Source: Dryocola clanedunensis_A (GTDB lineage Bacteria; Pseudomonadota; Gammaproteobacteria; Enterobacterales; Enterobacteriaceae). Taken from it: DNA of 64,000 nucleotides. The position numbers were made by a program, and so were the translations under genes. The notes below the pieces were generated by a model. It searched no databases, was not told the origin of the DNA, and saw only the letters and a program-made list of their open reading frames with translations. Positions 8,139 to 17,354 of the stretch are shown one piece after another (the first letter of the stretch is position 1; each line of letters starts with the position of its first letter). Where the stretch lies: the NCBI GenBank assembly GCA_038405435.1, contig JBBYHZ010000005.1. One strand, written 5' to 3'.

Positions 8139-9656
8139 TTAACCCTCGTTGTGCATCTCTAAGTTTTCCACTTCGTTCTGACGCAGCAGGGCTTTGGAGT
8201 CGTCATTGCGCAGGGAGTCGAGATACTCAAGGTACTGCTGGTCAACGTCTTTGGTCACGTAAATGCCGTTGAAGACCGAGCATTCAAACTGGGTGATGTC
8301 CGGGTTTTCGACGCGCACCGCTTCAATCAAATCGTTCAGATCCTGGAAGATAAGCCCGTCCGCACCGATGATCTGGCGGATTTCATCCACTTCACGGCCG
8401 TGGGCGATCAGCTCGTTGGCGCTTGGCATATCGATGCCGTAGACGTTCGGGAAGCGAATTTCCGGTGCCGCAGAGGCCAGATAGACCTTTTTCGCCCCCG
8501 CTTCACGGGCCATCTCGATAATCTGTTCGGACGTCGTACCGCGCACGATAGAGTCATCCACCAGCAGCACGTTCTTATCGCGGAACTCGGCACGGTTTGC
8601 GTTAAGCTTGCGGCGCACGGATTTACGGCGCAGGTGCTGGCCCGGCATGATAAACGTGCGGCCAACGTAGCGGTTTTTCACGAAGCCCTGACGATACGGC
8701 TTATCGAGAATACGGGCGATCTCCAGCGCGATATCACAGGAGGTTTCCGGGATCGGGATAACTACGTCGATATCCAGATCTTCCCACTCGCGGGCAATTT
8801 TCTCACCGAGCTTTTTGCCCATCTCAACGCGGGCGCTGTAAACGGAAATTTTGTCGATGAACGAGTCCGGGCGCGCAAAATAGACGTACTCGAACAGGCA
8901 CGGGTTGCTGGCCGGGTTATCCGCACACTGGCGGGTAAACAGCTGGCCCTTCTCGGTGACGTAAATCGCTTCGCCGGGCGCGATATCGCGCAGGAACTCA
9001 AAGCCCAGGGTATCCAGCGCCACGCTTTCGGAGGCGACCATATATTCGGTGCGGCCGTCGCCCAGTTCGCGCTTGCCCATTACCAGCGGACGGATGCCGT
9101 TCGGATCGCGGAACGCCACCATGCCGTGACCGATAATCATCGCCACGCAGGCGTAAGCGCCGCGGATCTGACGGTTAGTTGCGGCAATGGCCGCAAAAAT
9201 GTTGTCGGCTTCCAACGGATAGTTACGGAAGTTATCCAGCTCGCTGGCAAAGATATTGAGCAGGATTTCAGAATCTGAAGTGGTGTTAATGTGACGGCGT
9301 TTCTCTTCGAACAGCTTTTTGCGCAGTTCGTGGGCGTTGGTCAGATTACCGTTGTGCGCCAGAGTAATGCCGTACGGGGAGTTAACGTAGAAAGGCTGAG
9401 CTTCGGAGGCGCTGGAGGAGCCAGCGGTCGGATAGCGGACATGGCCAATACCCATGTTGCCCTGCATACGCTGCATGTGGCGGGCTTCAAATACATCACT
9501 CACCAGGCCGTTCGCTTTACGCAGACGGAAGCAGTTTAAAGCATCAATGGTGACGATGCCTGCGGCATCCTGGCCACGGTGCTGAAGCACCGTTAACGCG
9601 TCATAAATCGACTGGTTGACCGGCATAAAACCGGCGATACCGACAATACCGCACAT
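8139..9656 (-). CDS. purF: Amidophosphoribosyltransferase
   Basis: The first committed enzyme of purine synthesis: PRPP + glutamine to 5-phosphoribosylamine. 505 aa, same as E. coli. The N-terminal Ntn glutaminase starts MCGIVGIAG, where Cys becomes the nucleophile after Met removal. The C-terminal phosphoribosyltransferase domain has the PRPP loop VLLVDDSIVRGTTS. It follows cvpA by 35 nt in one operon with a PurR box upstream. Confidence 0.97.
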   Translation of the reverse strand: MCGIVGIAGFMPVNQSIYDALTVLQHRGQDAAGIVTIDALNCFRLRKANGLVSDVFEARHMQRMQGNMGIGHVRYPTAGSSSASEAQPFYVNSPYGITLAHNGNLTNAHELRKKLFEEKRRHINTTSDSEILLNIFASELDNFRNYPLEADNIFAAIAATNRQIRGAYACVAMIIGHGMVAFRDPNGIRPLVMGKRELGDGRTEYMVASESVALDTLGFEFLRDIAPGEAIYVTEKGQLFTRQCADNPASNPCLFEYVYFARPDSFIDKISVYSARVEMGKKLGEKIAREWEDLDIDVVIPIPETSCDIALEIARILDKPYRQGFVKNRYVGRTFIMPGQHLRRKSVRRKLNANRAEFRDKNVLLVDDSIVRGTTSEQIIEMAREAGAKKVYLASAAPEIRFPNVYGIDMPSANELIAHGREVDEIRQIIGADGLIFQDLNDLIEAVRVENPDITQFECSVFNGIYVTKDVDQQYLEYLDSLRNDDSKALLRQNEVENLEMHNEG

Positions 9657-9691
9657 GTTGTCTTTTCCTCATTAAGCCACGACCCCCCGCC

Positions 9692-10180
9692 TTATGGCCG
9701 GGGCAAGAAACTTGACGAGCTTTGCAGATAGTCAAAGAACCATCTGATGATGAAACTGAATTGCGGGATAAGCTGCGACTTTTGCCAGTCTTCACTTTTC
9801 GAAAAGCCGGTGAAGGTATCCAGAAAGAACAGAATGGCGGCGACAATCAGGGCACCACGCAGAGCGCCAAAACAGATCCCCAACACCCTGTCTGTACCCG
9901 ACAGGCCGGTTTTCTCCACCAGCGCGCCAATCACATAGTTGACAATCGCGCCGACGATCAGCGTCGCGATAAACAGTATCGCGATAGCAATCCCATTACG
10001 TACCAGTTCGTCTTCAAAGCCAGTGAACCAGACCGAAAGGTAAGTGTAGTAGTGACTGGCAACAAAGAAGGCACATCCCCAGGTCACCAGCGATAACGCT
10101 TCGCGGACGAAGCCACGAATCACACTAATCAGAGCCGAAAAGCCGATAACAGCAATAATGGCGTAATCTATCCAGACCAT
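9692..10180 (-). CDS. cvpA: Colicin V production protein CvpA
   Basis: An inner-membrane protein, 162 aa as in E. coli, with four hydrophobic helices (about 4-22, 28-45, 63-85, 102-123). It was found as a factor for colicin V production and is linked to bile and envelope stress in other work; its molecular role is unclear. ATG 10180 gives MVWIDYAIIAVIGFS like the family. It is the first gene of cvpA-purF, downstream of the PurR box. Confidence 0.95.
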   Translation of the reverse strand: MVWIDYAIIAVIGFSALISVIRGFVREALSLVTWGCAFFVASHYYTYLSVWFTGFEDELVRNGIAIAILFIATLIVGAIVNYVIGALVEKTGLSGTDRVLGICFGALRGALIVAAILFFLDTFTGFSKSEDWQKSQLIPQFSFIIRWFFDYLQSSSSFLPRP

Positions 10181-10238
10181 GCACAAATCTCGCGTCAAAT
10201 CGCCCTGTCGTCCAGTTCGGGGCGCATTCTAACAGAAA

Positions 10239-10254
10239 AAGAAAACGTTTGCGT
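10239..10254 (-). promoter_or_regulatory. PurR operator of cvpA-purF
   Basis: On the minus strand ACGCAAACGTTTTCTT, a full match to the PurR consensus ACGCAAACGTTTTCNT. It lies about 60 nt upstream of cvpA, where the E. coli operator also is. PurR with hypoxanthine or guanine represses the operon. Confidence 0.88.
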
Positions 10255-10283
10255 AGGGATTTCCTTCCCCCGCGTAAATAAAT

Positions 10284-10313
10284 AATGGCGTTGAAAAAAT
10301 CATCAACGCCATT
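10284..10313 (-). terminator. Hairpin upstream of cvpA, probable dedD terminator
   Basis: Inverted arms AATGGCGTTG and CAACGCCATT with a 10-nt loop, flanked by A/T runs on both sides. It lies between dedD and the cvpA promoter and probably ends the folC-dedD transcript. Confidence 0.6.
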
Positions 10314-10352
10314 AAAATTTTGCCTCGCAGCCGCCCGTTTTGAGCCCGTATT

Positions 10353-10383
10353 GTAGGGTGGATAAGCGCCAGCGCCATCCACC
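10353..10383. repeat. REP-like palindrome after dedD
   Basis: GTAGGGTGGATAAGCGCC through GCGCCATCCACC. It is the same element as at 3048 in the opposite orientation, 22 nt downstream of the dedD stop. Confidence 0.75.
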
Positions 10384-10405
10384 ACCAGGCTCGTTCGCGG
10401 CGCGC

Positions 10406-11125
10406 TTAGCGAACCGAGTAGTTCATCACCACGCCGTTCAGCCCGGAAATGGAGTTCAGCTCGCTCAGGGAGGATTTAAGCTTATCCTTCGAGGCATCCG
10501 GCCCTACCAGAATACGGGTAATTTTACCCGGTACCGGGGTAGACGGAGAGGTATAAACCCGGAACCCGGCGCCACGCAGTTTACCAACAATTTCATTCAC
10601 TTTGTCGGCATTTTTGAGCGCGCCAAGCTGCACGACATAGGCCTTGCCGGTCGGTGCCGCTGGCTGGTCGTCCTGCTTCGCTGGCTTCTCGGTTTTCGGC
10701 GGCTGCTCGTTGCCCATCGCCAGCTGCTCTTCGGTCCGATCGGCCGTTGGCCTGCTTTGTGGCTTAGGCTTCGGCTTTTCCGCAGCCGGCTTTGGCTGAG
10801 GCGGCTTTTCACGGGCAACCGGCACTTCGTCGATATCCGCGCCCGCCTCACCCGGCAGTGAAGCCGTGTCTAAACCAGGCGCAAAGGCGTTACCCGCCCT
10901 GACCTCTTCCGCAGCCCCTTCCGGCGGCTGCGAAGGCAATGCCTGCGTCGCCGCTGGCAGCATGTCAGGCTCGTCCGTATCCCCGGGCTTTGGCACCAGA
11001 GGAATAGCGGCAAACTCATCCTGATAATGTTTTTTCTGCCCGTCGAGCAGACCCGGAAGAATAATCACTCCCAGTGCGACCAGAATAATGGTCCCGACTA
11101 ATCGGTTTTGAAACTTACTCGCCAC
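10406..11125 (-). CDS. dedD: Cell division protein DedD (SPOR domain)
   Basis: A septal-ring protein anchored in the inner membrane. 239 aa. The single N-terminal helix is VGTIILVALGVIILPGLL (about 10-27). A long Pro/Lys/Glu-rich linker follows, and a C-terminal SPOR domain (about 163-239, starting near KAYVVQLGALKNADKV) binds denuded glycan strands at the septum. Its start overlaps the end of folC by 11 nt, so translation is probably coupled. Confidence 0.94.
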   Translation of the reverse strand: MASKFQNRLVGTIILVALGVIILPGLLDGQKKHYQDEFAAIPLVPKPGDTDEPDMLPAATQALPSQPPEGAAEEVRAGNAFAPGLDTASLPGEAGADIDEVPVAREKPPQPKPAAEKPKPKPQSRPTADRTEEQLAMGNEQPPKTEKPAKQDDQPAAPTGKAYVVQLGALKNADKVNEIVGKLRGAGFRVYTSPSTPVPGKITRILVGPDASKDKLKSSLSELNSISGLNGVVMNYSVR

Positions 11126-12383
11126 CTTTTCTCCCCGCGTCCAGCGCTTCCATTACGTGGGCTACCGTGTGGAAGGATCCACACACCAGCACGGTGTCAT
11201 CTGCCCCGGCGGCGGCCATTGCCGCATGCCAGGCCTCGGCCACGCTGCCATAGACTTCGCCAGTCTTAAGATGCTCCACCAGCTGTGCGGCGGTTGCACC
11301 GCGCGGCCCTTCAAGGGGTGCACAATACCAGCTATCCACCTGCCCCGCCAAACACGCCAGCGTGCCGGCTATATCTTTATCGTGCAGCATCCCGATTACC
11401 GCCAGTACGCGGCCCTTCTTCGGCAGCTGCGCCAGCCGGTCGGCAAGATAAGCGGCGGCGTGGGGATTATGCGCCACGTCCAGAATAACGCGTGGTGCGT
11501 CAGAGATAATCTGAAAACGCCCCGGCAGCGTCGCTTCTTTAAGCCCCTGACGAATCGCCGTTTCGCTGACGTCCAGCCAGCTGGCCCGCAGGGCCGCAAG
11601 CGCGGTTGCTGCATTAGGCTGCGGCACCAGCGGCAAAGGTAAACCTGTCAGCTCGCCCTTTCCGTCTTTGAAGCTCCAGCCGTCGGCACCCACGCTATAA
11701 GACCAGTCAACGCCACGACGCAGCAGCTGGGCACCTTTCTCGGCGGCCACATCGGCAATAGTCTGCGGCATATCCGGCTCGCCAACTATCGCAGGTTTAC
11801 CGCCACGGAAAACGCCCGCTTTTTCGCGGCCAATGCTTTCGCGGTCCGGCCCCAGCCAGTCGGTATGATCCAGCGCGATGCTGGTCACCACCGCCACGTC
11901 GGCATCGACAATATTCGTGGCATCCAGACGCCCGCCGAGACCAACCTCAAGAATCACTACGTCCACGTTCAGCTGTTTGAACAGCAGCAGCGCGGACAGG
12001 GTGCTGTACTCGAAGTAAGTCAGAGACGTGTCGCCCCGCGCGGCTTCGATTTCGGCAAATGCCGCCGTGTGGTACGCCTCGTCCAGCTCTTCGTTCTGAA
12101 TACGTACGCGCTCGGTATACCGCACCAGATGAGGGGAGCTGTAAACGCCCACGCTGTATCCCGCCGCCATCAGCACCATTTCCAGCGTGCGGCAGGTGGT
12201 GCCTTTGCCGTTGGTGCCAGCTACGGTGATGATGGTGGGGGCAGGTTTCAGTACGTCCAGCGTCGCCGCCACTTTCTGAACACGGGCAAGGCCCAGCTCA
12301 ATGGCCGTAGAGTGGAGGTTTACAAGATAGCAAAGCCACGTGGCCAGGGGCGACGTGGCTTGAGGAGTGTGATGTTTTTCCAT
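11115..12383 (-). CDS. folC: Dihydrofolate/folylpolyglutamate synthase
   Basis: A Mur-ligase-family enzyme that adds glutamate to dihydropteroate and extends the polyglutamate tail of folates. 422 aa, as in E. coli. The P-loop is GTNGKGTT (56-63); further blocks are SSPHLVRYTERVR, EVGLGGRLDATN and DHTDWLGPDRESIGREKAG. ATG 12383 (MEKHHTPQ) fits the family; an upstream in-frame start at 12413 adds 10 residues without a ribosome site. It follows accD after a terminator-like hairpin. Confidence 0.95.
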   Translation of the reverse strand: MEKHHTPQATSPLATWLCYLVNLHSTAIELGLARVQKVAATLDVLKPAPTIITVAGTNGKGTTCRTLEMVLMAAGYSVGVYSSPHLVRYTERVRIQNEELDEAYHTAAFAEIEAARGDTSLTYFEYSTLSALLLFKQLNVDVVILEVGLGGRLDATNIVDADVAVVTSIALDHTDWLGPDRESIGREKAGVFRGGKPAIVGEPDMPQTIADVAAEKGAQLLRRGVDWSYSVGADGWSFKDGKGELTGLPLPLVPQPNAATALAALRASWLDVSETAIRQGLKEATLPGRFQIISDAPRVILDVAHNPHAAAYLADRLAQLPKKGRVLAVIGMLHDKDIAGTLACLAGQVDSWYCAPLEGPRGATAAQLVEHLKTGEVYGSVAEAWHAAMAAAGADDTVLVCGSFHTVAHVMEALDAGRKGGE

Positions 12384-12413
12384 GGTACCCGTTCTGTCCG
12401 CGGTTCGGTTCAA

Positions 12414-12447
12414 GAAAAAAGGCAGTTCCGCGAGCGGCCCTGCCTTT
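12414..12447 (-). terminator. Terminator after accD
   Basis: On the minus strand AAAGGCAG and CTGCCTTTTTTC bracket a GC-rich loop, a stem followed by six T. It lies between accD and folC, so at least part of the accD transcription ends here. Confidence 0.7.
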
Positions 12448-12455
12448 ATTGACTG

Positions 12456-13376
12456 TCAGGCCTCTTGACCCTGTTCCGGCGCTGGCGGAACCACAATAGG
12501 TTCGCGCGGCGCTTCCGGATTTGGTGCCGGCAGATTCATAAACTTCGCCAGCACGCGAGCCAGCTTCAGGCGCAGATCCGGACGACGGACGATCATGTCG
12601 ATCGCCCCTTTTTCGATCAGGAACTCGCTGCGCTGGAAGCCCGCCGGCAGTTTTTCACGCACGGTTTGTTCGATAACGCGAGGACCGGCAAAGCCGATCA
12701 GCGCTTTCGGCTCGGCAACGTTCAGATCGCCCAGCATCGCAAAGCTTGCGGAAACGCCGCCCATGGTAGGGTCGGTCAGGACAGAGATGTACGGCAGACC
12801 GCGTTCCTGCATCTTCGCGAGCGCGGCGCTGGTTTTTGCCATCTGCATCAGCGACATCAGCGCTTCCTGCATACGTGCGCCGCCGGAGGCGGAGAAACAG
12901 ATCATCGGGCAGTTATCTTCCAGCGCCTGTTCAACGGCACGGACAAAACGCGCGCCGACCACAGAGCCCATAGAGCCGCCCATAAAAGCAAACTCGAAGG
13001 CTGCGGCGACCACTGGCATACCGTGCAGGGTACCCTTCATGACCACCAGCGCGTCTTTCTCGCCGGTCTCTTTCTGGGCGCTTGCCAGACGATCTTTGTA
13101 TTTTTTCGAGTCTTTGAACTTCAGCACGTCTTTCGGCTCAAGTTCGCTGCCCAGCTCCACCATCGAGTCTTCGTCTAACAGACTGTGCAGGCGCTCGCGC
13201 GCCGCCATACGCATGTGGTGATCGCACTTCGGGCAGACTTCCAGATTGCGTTCCAGCTCGGCGCGGTACAGGACCTGGCCGCAGCTGTCGCATTTCGTCC
13301 ACACGCCTTCAGGGATGCTCGCCTTACGGGTGGGGGTGATGTTGTTACTCTTGAGAATTCGTTCAATCCAGCTCAT
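12456..13376 (-). CDS. accD: Acetyl-CoA carboxylase carboxyltransferase subunit beta
   Basis: Pairs with AccA to transfer carboxyl from biotin to acetyl-CoA, giving malonyl-CoA. 306 aa (304 in E. coli). The N-terminal zinc ribbon has C29, C32, C48 and C51 (TKCDSC...EVCPKC). The crotonase-fold domain shows FMGGSMGSVVGARF and FSASGGARMQEA. The C-terminal tail is rich in Pro and Glu. About 137 nt to dedA upstream should hold its promoter. Confidence 0.97.
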   Translation of the reverse strand: MSWIERILKSNNITPTRKASIPEGVWTKCDSCGQVLYRAELERNLEVCPKCDHHMRMAARERLHSLLDEDSMVELGSELEPKDVLKFKDSKKYKDRLASAQKETGEKDALVVMKGTLHGMPVVAAAFEFAFMGGSMGSVVGARFVRAVEQALEDNCPMICFSASGGARMQEALMSLMQMAKTSAALAKMQERGLPYISVLTDPTMGGVSASFAMLGDLNVAEPKALIGFAGPRVIEQTVREKLPAGFQRSEFLIEKGAIDMIVRRPDLRLKLARVLAKFMNLPAPNPEAPREPIVVPPAPEQGQEA

Positions 13377-13513
13377 TGATGACCTTTCTGCTTGAACCTG
13401 GTCGATGCCAGTTTTTCTGTGGCGCTAACGCTGCCCCAGACCATAAATGGTGCTCATTAAAACATAACGGCCCGCGACTTTGGATAAAAAAGTGGTCGAA
13501 CCGCTGTACGGAG

Positions 13514-14173
13514 TTATTTTTGCAGCCGTGCGGCGGCGCGTTTGTGGCGGATAATTTCGATGACGCCCGGCAGAACCGACAGCACGATAATCGCCACAAT
13601 CAGCAGCTTCAGGTTTTCCTGCACAATCGGCAAATCGCCGAACAGGTAACCCGCGTAGGTAAACAGCAGCACCCACAGCAGCGCTCCAACGACGTTATAC
13701 ATCGCAAAGTGGCGATAGGACATGTGCCCCATACCCGCGACGAACGGTGCGAAGGTTCGCACAATTGGAACGAAGCGCGCGAGGATAATCGTTTTTCCGC
13801 CGTGACGCTCGTAAAAAGCGTGAGTTTTATCGAGATAGCTGCGGCGGAAGATCTTCGAATTGGGGTTACTGAACAGCTTTTCGCCAAACAACCGACCAAT
13901 AGTGTAGTTCACGGCGTCGCCGACAATAGCGGCGATCACCATCAGAATCACCATTGTGTGGACGTTCAGATCGTTGGTTGGCAGCGCCGCCAGCGCGCCG
14001 GCCACGAACAGCAGCGAATCGCCGGGCAGGAACGGCGTCACCACCAGGCCCGTTTCGCAGAACAGAATGAGGAAAAGTATCGCGTAAACCCAGACGCCGT
14101 ACTGCGCGACCAGCTCAGCCAGGTGCACATCAATGTGCAGAATAAAATCAATAATAAAGTGGATAAATTCCAT
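13514..14173 (-). CDS. dedA: DedA-family inner-membrane protein
   Basis: A DedA/SNARE-associated-domain protein, 219 aa, with four or more hydrophobic segments. The family motif ILARFVPIVRTFAPFVAG carries the conserved arginines that, in relatives, are needed for lipid-carrier flipping and membrane homeostasis. A Glu/Asp-bearing segment FCETGLVVTPFLPGD is also typical. It lies 23 nt after truA in the pdxB-to-purF series. Confidence 0.92.
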   Translation of the reverse strand: MEFIHFIIDFILHIDVHLAELVAQYGVWVYAILFLILFCETGLVVTPFLPGDSLLFVAGALAALPTNDLNVHTMVILMVIAAIVGDAVNYTIGRLFGEKLFSNPNSKIFRRSYLDKTHAFYERHGGKTIILARFVPIVRTFAPFVAGMGHMSYRHFAMYNVVGALLWVLLFTYAGYLFGDLPIVQENLKLLIVAIIVLSVLPGVIEIIRHKRAAARLQK

Positions 14174-14196
14174 TGTGATTTACCTTTACGACTGCA

Positions 14197-15012
14197 TCAG
14201 TCCGCTAAAAACAGAGGCCCCATCCGGGGAGTAGGTAACGCAAAATGTACTGGATAATCCACCGACACGAGATATAAGCCTTCCGCTTTGCCCGTGGCGG
14301 CGGCAAGCTTACGGTCTTTCGCGGCCAGCAACTCTGCCATCCAGTTTTCCGCCTGGTTACCGCAGCCGATTTCCATCAGGCTGCCGACGATATTACGCAC
14401 CATGTGATGCACGAAGGCGTTCGCCTTGATGTCCACCACCACGTAAGAGCCATAGCGGGTGACGGTAATGTGCATCAGATTGCGCCACGGCGTGCGGGAC
14501 TGGCACTGCACCGCGCGGAACGAGGTAAAGTCGTTCTCGCCCAGCAGGCACTGCGCTGCACGGTGCATTCTGTCGGCGTCCAGAGGGTGGTAGAAGTGCG
14601 TCACCCCCTGCCCCATCACCGCCGGGCGCAGCCTTTCGTTATAAATGACATAACGGTAGCGGCGCGCCGTGGCGCTGAAACGGGCATGAAAATCGTCGGG
14701 CACAGCTTTCACCCAACGCACCGCGATGTCTCCAGGCAAATTCGCATTTACGCCCAGCGTCCAGGCCGCATCCTTACGATCCATACTCGTTTCGAAATGC
14801 ACAACCTGGCCGGTGGCGTGTACGCCCGCGTCGGTTCGCCCGGCGCAGAACACGTTCACCGGCTCGTTGGCGACTTTTGTCAGCGCCTTTTCAAGCTTTT
14901 CCTGCACGCTGCGCACTTCGTTCTGGCGCTGCCAGCCGTAATATTTGCTGCCGTCGTACTCAATACCGAGCGCAATTTTGCGCTTCGGGCTTTCAACCAG
15001 CTCGCCGGACAT
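14197..15012 (-). CDS. truA: tRNA pseudouridine(38-40) synthase TruA
   Basis: Modifies U38-U40 in the anticodon arm of many tRNAs. 271 aa (270 in E. coli). The catalytic aspartate is D61 in CAGRTDAGVHATGQVV. Further conserved blocks are RARRYRY-like SATARRYRYVIYN, NDFTSFRAVQCQS and NAFVHHMVRNIVG. Its ATG shares one base with the usg stop (TAATG), so translation is coupled. Confidence 0.97.
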   Translation of the reverse strand: MSGELVESPKRKIALGIEYDGSKYYGWQRQNEVRSVQEKLEKALTKVANEPVNVFCAGRTDAGVHATGQVVHFETSMDRKDAAWTLGVNANLPGDIAVRWVKAVPDDFHARFSATARRYRYVIYNERLRPAVMGQGVTHFYHPLDADRMHRAAQCLLGENDFTSFRAVQCQSRTPWRNLMHITVTRYGSYVVVDIKANAFVHHMVRNIVGSLMEIGCGNQAENWMAELLAAKDRKLAAATGKAEGLYLVSVDYPVHFALPTPRMGPLFLAD

Positions 15013-16025
15013 TAGTACATGTACTCCTGCACTAATTTTTCTGCCGTTTTCACCGCCATCAGCGCGCCGCCAAAGCGGACGTTATCGGCAACGGACCAGA
15101 ACTGGATCTGTTCCGGCATGCCGTAGTCGTTGTGAACGCAGCCAACAGAAAGATGCGCGCTGCCGGAGGCATCTGAAACCTGCGTCGGATATTCGCCCTC
15201 TTCGGACAGCTCCAGGTCGGCTACCTGGCCAAACGCATCGCGCGCTTCTTCCGCCGCCAGCGGACGCATGGCTTCAAAATTCACCATTTGCGCGTGGCCG
15301 TAGAAAATCGGCGCCTGCACGTAGCTGACGGAAATCGGCAGGTTATCGTCCTGAAGGATTTTACGAACTTCGTTCACCAGACGGCGCTCTTCGCGCACGC
15401 TGCCTTCCGCATCCGGCACCAGCGGCAGCATGTTGAACGCCAGCTGACGGCCAAACAGGTCGTTTTCTTCGATTGGCATTCCGTTAAGCAGGCGCGCGCT
15501 CTGCCCAGCCAGGGCGTCCACAGCTACTTTTCCGCGTGCGGAAGCGGCCAGCAGGTTGGTGACCTGAATACGCGATAAACCACCTTGTTCAATCAGCGGT
15601 TTTAACGCCGTCAGCAGCTGGCTGGTCAGGCTGTCGGCCACGGCAACCACATTACGGTTACGGTAATCGCCCAGCACGAACGGGTTCACGTCCGGCACCA
15701 CCAGCGGCACGTCAGGCTCAAGGGCAAACAGGCCGCTTGAGTCAATGACCAGGCAGCCCGCGTTGGTTGCTTCGTCAACATACTGCGCCGAGGCTTCAGC
15801 GCCCGCGACGAAGAAAGCAAGCTGCACCTGAGTCCAGTCGAATTCGGCGACGTCCTGCACCATCACCGTTTTGCCTTCAAAACGCAGATTTTCCCCGGCG
15901 CTTTCGCTACGGGCCAGGGCGTACAGCTCACCAACCGGGAACTGGCGTTCGGCCAGCAGATCAAACACAGCTGCGCCAACGGCACCCGTGGCACCTAAAA
16001 CGGCAATATTCCAGCCTTCATACAT
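15012..16025 (-). CDS. usg: Usg, aspartate-semialdehyde dehydrogenase-like protein
   Basis: A paralogue of Asd, 337 aa as in E. coli. The N-terminal Rossmann motif is VLGATGAVGAAVF (9-21), and the dimerisation domain ends GGALMAVKTAEKLVQEYMY. Where true Asd enzymes have the catalytic Cys (N-C-S/T-T), this protein reads ADSLTSQ (130-136), so that Cys appears missing and the role is unknown. It lies between pdxB and truA, separated from pdxB by a strong hairpin. Confidence 0.92.
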   Translation of the reverse strand: MYEGWNIAVLGATGAVGAAVFDLLAERQFPVGELYALARSESAGENLRFEGKTVMVQDVAEFDWTQVQLAFFVAGAEASAQYVDEATNAGCLVIDSSGLFALEPDVPLVVPDVNPFVLGDYRNRNVVAVADSLTSQLLTALKPLIEQGGLSRIQVTNLLAASARGKVAVDALAGQSARLLNGMPIEENDLFGRQLAFNMLPLVPDAEGSVREERRLVNEVRKILQDDNLPISVSYVQAPIFYGHAQMVNFEAMRPLAAEEARDAFGQVADLELSEEGEYPTQVSDASGSAHLSVGCVHNDYGMPEQIQFWSVADNVRFGGALMAVKTAEKLVQEYMY

Positions 16026-16043
16026 GTTGGTTTACTCCAGACT

Positions 16044-16081
16044 TAAAAACAGCGTCCCACCGGGACTAAGACCGGTGGGAC
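16044..16081 (-). terminator. Terminator/attenuator between pdxB and usg
   Basis: Perfect 10-bp arms GTCCCACCGG (16054-16063) and CCGGTGGGAC (16072-16081). On the minus strand they are followed by GCTGTTTTT. It probably reduces read-through from pdxB into usg-truA. Confidence 0.8.
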
Positions 16082-16093
16082 AAAAGATAAGGG

Positions 16094-17230
16094 TTAGCGG
16101 GCGGTGTGGTAGACCGCGCTGAAGCCCAGTTTTTGCAGTGTTTGTGCCGCAGGCTCATCGTCACACTGGATAAAGAGCGACGACCATTCGCGGCGTTCTA
16201 AATAGTTCTTCCGCAGCTTGTCGAATTCACCCGGCACGGCCGCGACCTTGCGCAGCGGCGCATCATCGCGGCGCACATCATACACCAGATGAACCAGTCT
16301 TTTGAGCGTGGCCTGATCGAGCGGGCCATGCAGCGTTATGCGGCCGAATTCTGGTGCCGGGAGCAGCGTATCCAGCGCGACCTGCTGCTGCTTGCCGATG
16401 AACTGGCTGAAGGCCTCAAACACCTGCGTGGTGCCGCGCGCTTTGCCTTCCAGGGTGTAGCCCGCAATATGCGGCGTACCGACATCAACCAGCTCCAGCA
16501 GATCGACGTTCAGCTCAGGCTCCGGCTCCCAGACGTCCAGCACCACGCTGAGATCCTGCCCGCTTTGCAGGCATTTCAGCAGCGCCGCGTTATCCACCAC
16601 CGGCCCACGGCAGGCGTTGATCAGGATGGTGCCTGGCTTAAGGCTGGCAATAAGCTGCTCGTCAGCAAGATGCAGGGATTTGTATGGGCCATCTTTAAAC
16701 AGCGGGGTATGGAAGGTCAGCACATCGGCTTCGCGCACCAGCTCGTCCAGCGGCTGGAAATCACCTTCATCGCCACGGTCAGCGCGCGGCGGATCGCAAA
16801 GCAGCGTACGCACGCCATAAGCTTCAAGACGAGCCTGCAAACGTGAGCCCACGTTGCCCACGCCCACAATACCAACCGTGCGGTCAGCAAGGGCAAAACC
16901 GTCGCGCTCGGCAAGCATCAGCAGCGAGGAGAAAACATACTCCACGACGGCAATGGCGTTACAGCCGGGAGCGGCAGAGAAAGCGATACCCGCGCGTTCC
17001 AGATACGCATCATCAACATGATCCGTTCCTGCCGTGGCGGTACCCACGAATTTGATTGGTTTACCGTCGAGCAGTTCAGCGTTCACTTTGGTGACCGAGC
17101 GCACCATTAAAGCGTCAGCATCGGCAAGCTCGGAAACGGGAATGGGGCGGCCTGGCACGGCGGTTACTTCGCCCAGACGACTAAATAATTCGCGGGCATA
17201 GGGCATATTTTCATCAACGAGAATTTTCAC
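16094..17230 (-). CDS. pdxB: Erythronate-4-phosphate dehydrogenase
   Basis: The second step of DXP-dependent pyridoxal phosphate synthesis: 4-phosphoerythronate to 2-oxo-3-hydroxy-4-phosphobutanoate. 378 aa. It is a D-2-hydroxyacid dehydrogenase fold with the NAD motif GIVGVGNVGSRL, the catalytic region NACRGPVVDN and PHIAGYTLEGKARG, and a C-terminal dimerisation domain (DUF3410). It is the head of the usg-truA-dedA-accD series and divergent from flk. Confidence 0.97.
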   Translation of the reverse strand: MKILVDENMPYARELFSRLGEVTAVPGRPIPVSELADADALMVRSVTKVNAELLDGKPIKFVGTATAGTDHVDDAYLERAGIAFSAAPGCNAIAVVEYVFSSLLMLAERDGFALADRTVGIVGVGNVGSRLQARLEAYGVRTLLCDPPRADRGDEGDFQPLDELVREADVLTFHTPLFKDGPYKSLHLADEQLIASLKPGTILINACRGPVVDNAALLKCLQSGQDLSVVLDVWEPEPELNVDLLELVDVGTPHIAGYTLEGKARGTTQVFEAFSQFIGKQQQVALDTLLPAPEFGRITLHGPLDQATLKRLVHLVYDVRRDDAPLRKVAAVPGEFDKLRKNYLERREWSSLFIQCDDEPAAQTLQKLGFSAVYHTAR

Positions 17231-17354
17231 GTTCGCTACCTGTCGGTTAATCGTCGAGATTAAGCCCGATAGTGTGCCATAATCTGCCGTCCGGGCATAA
17301 CGAACTACCTTGTAATGTTTTGTCGTTTTTCAGGTGAGATAAGGATCTAATGCT

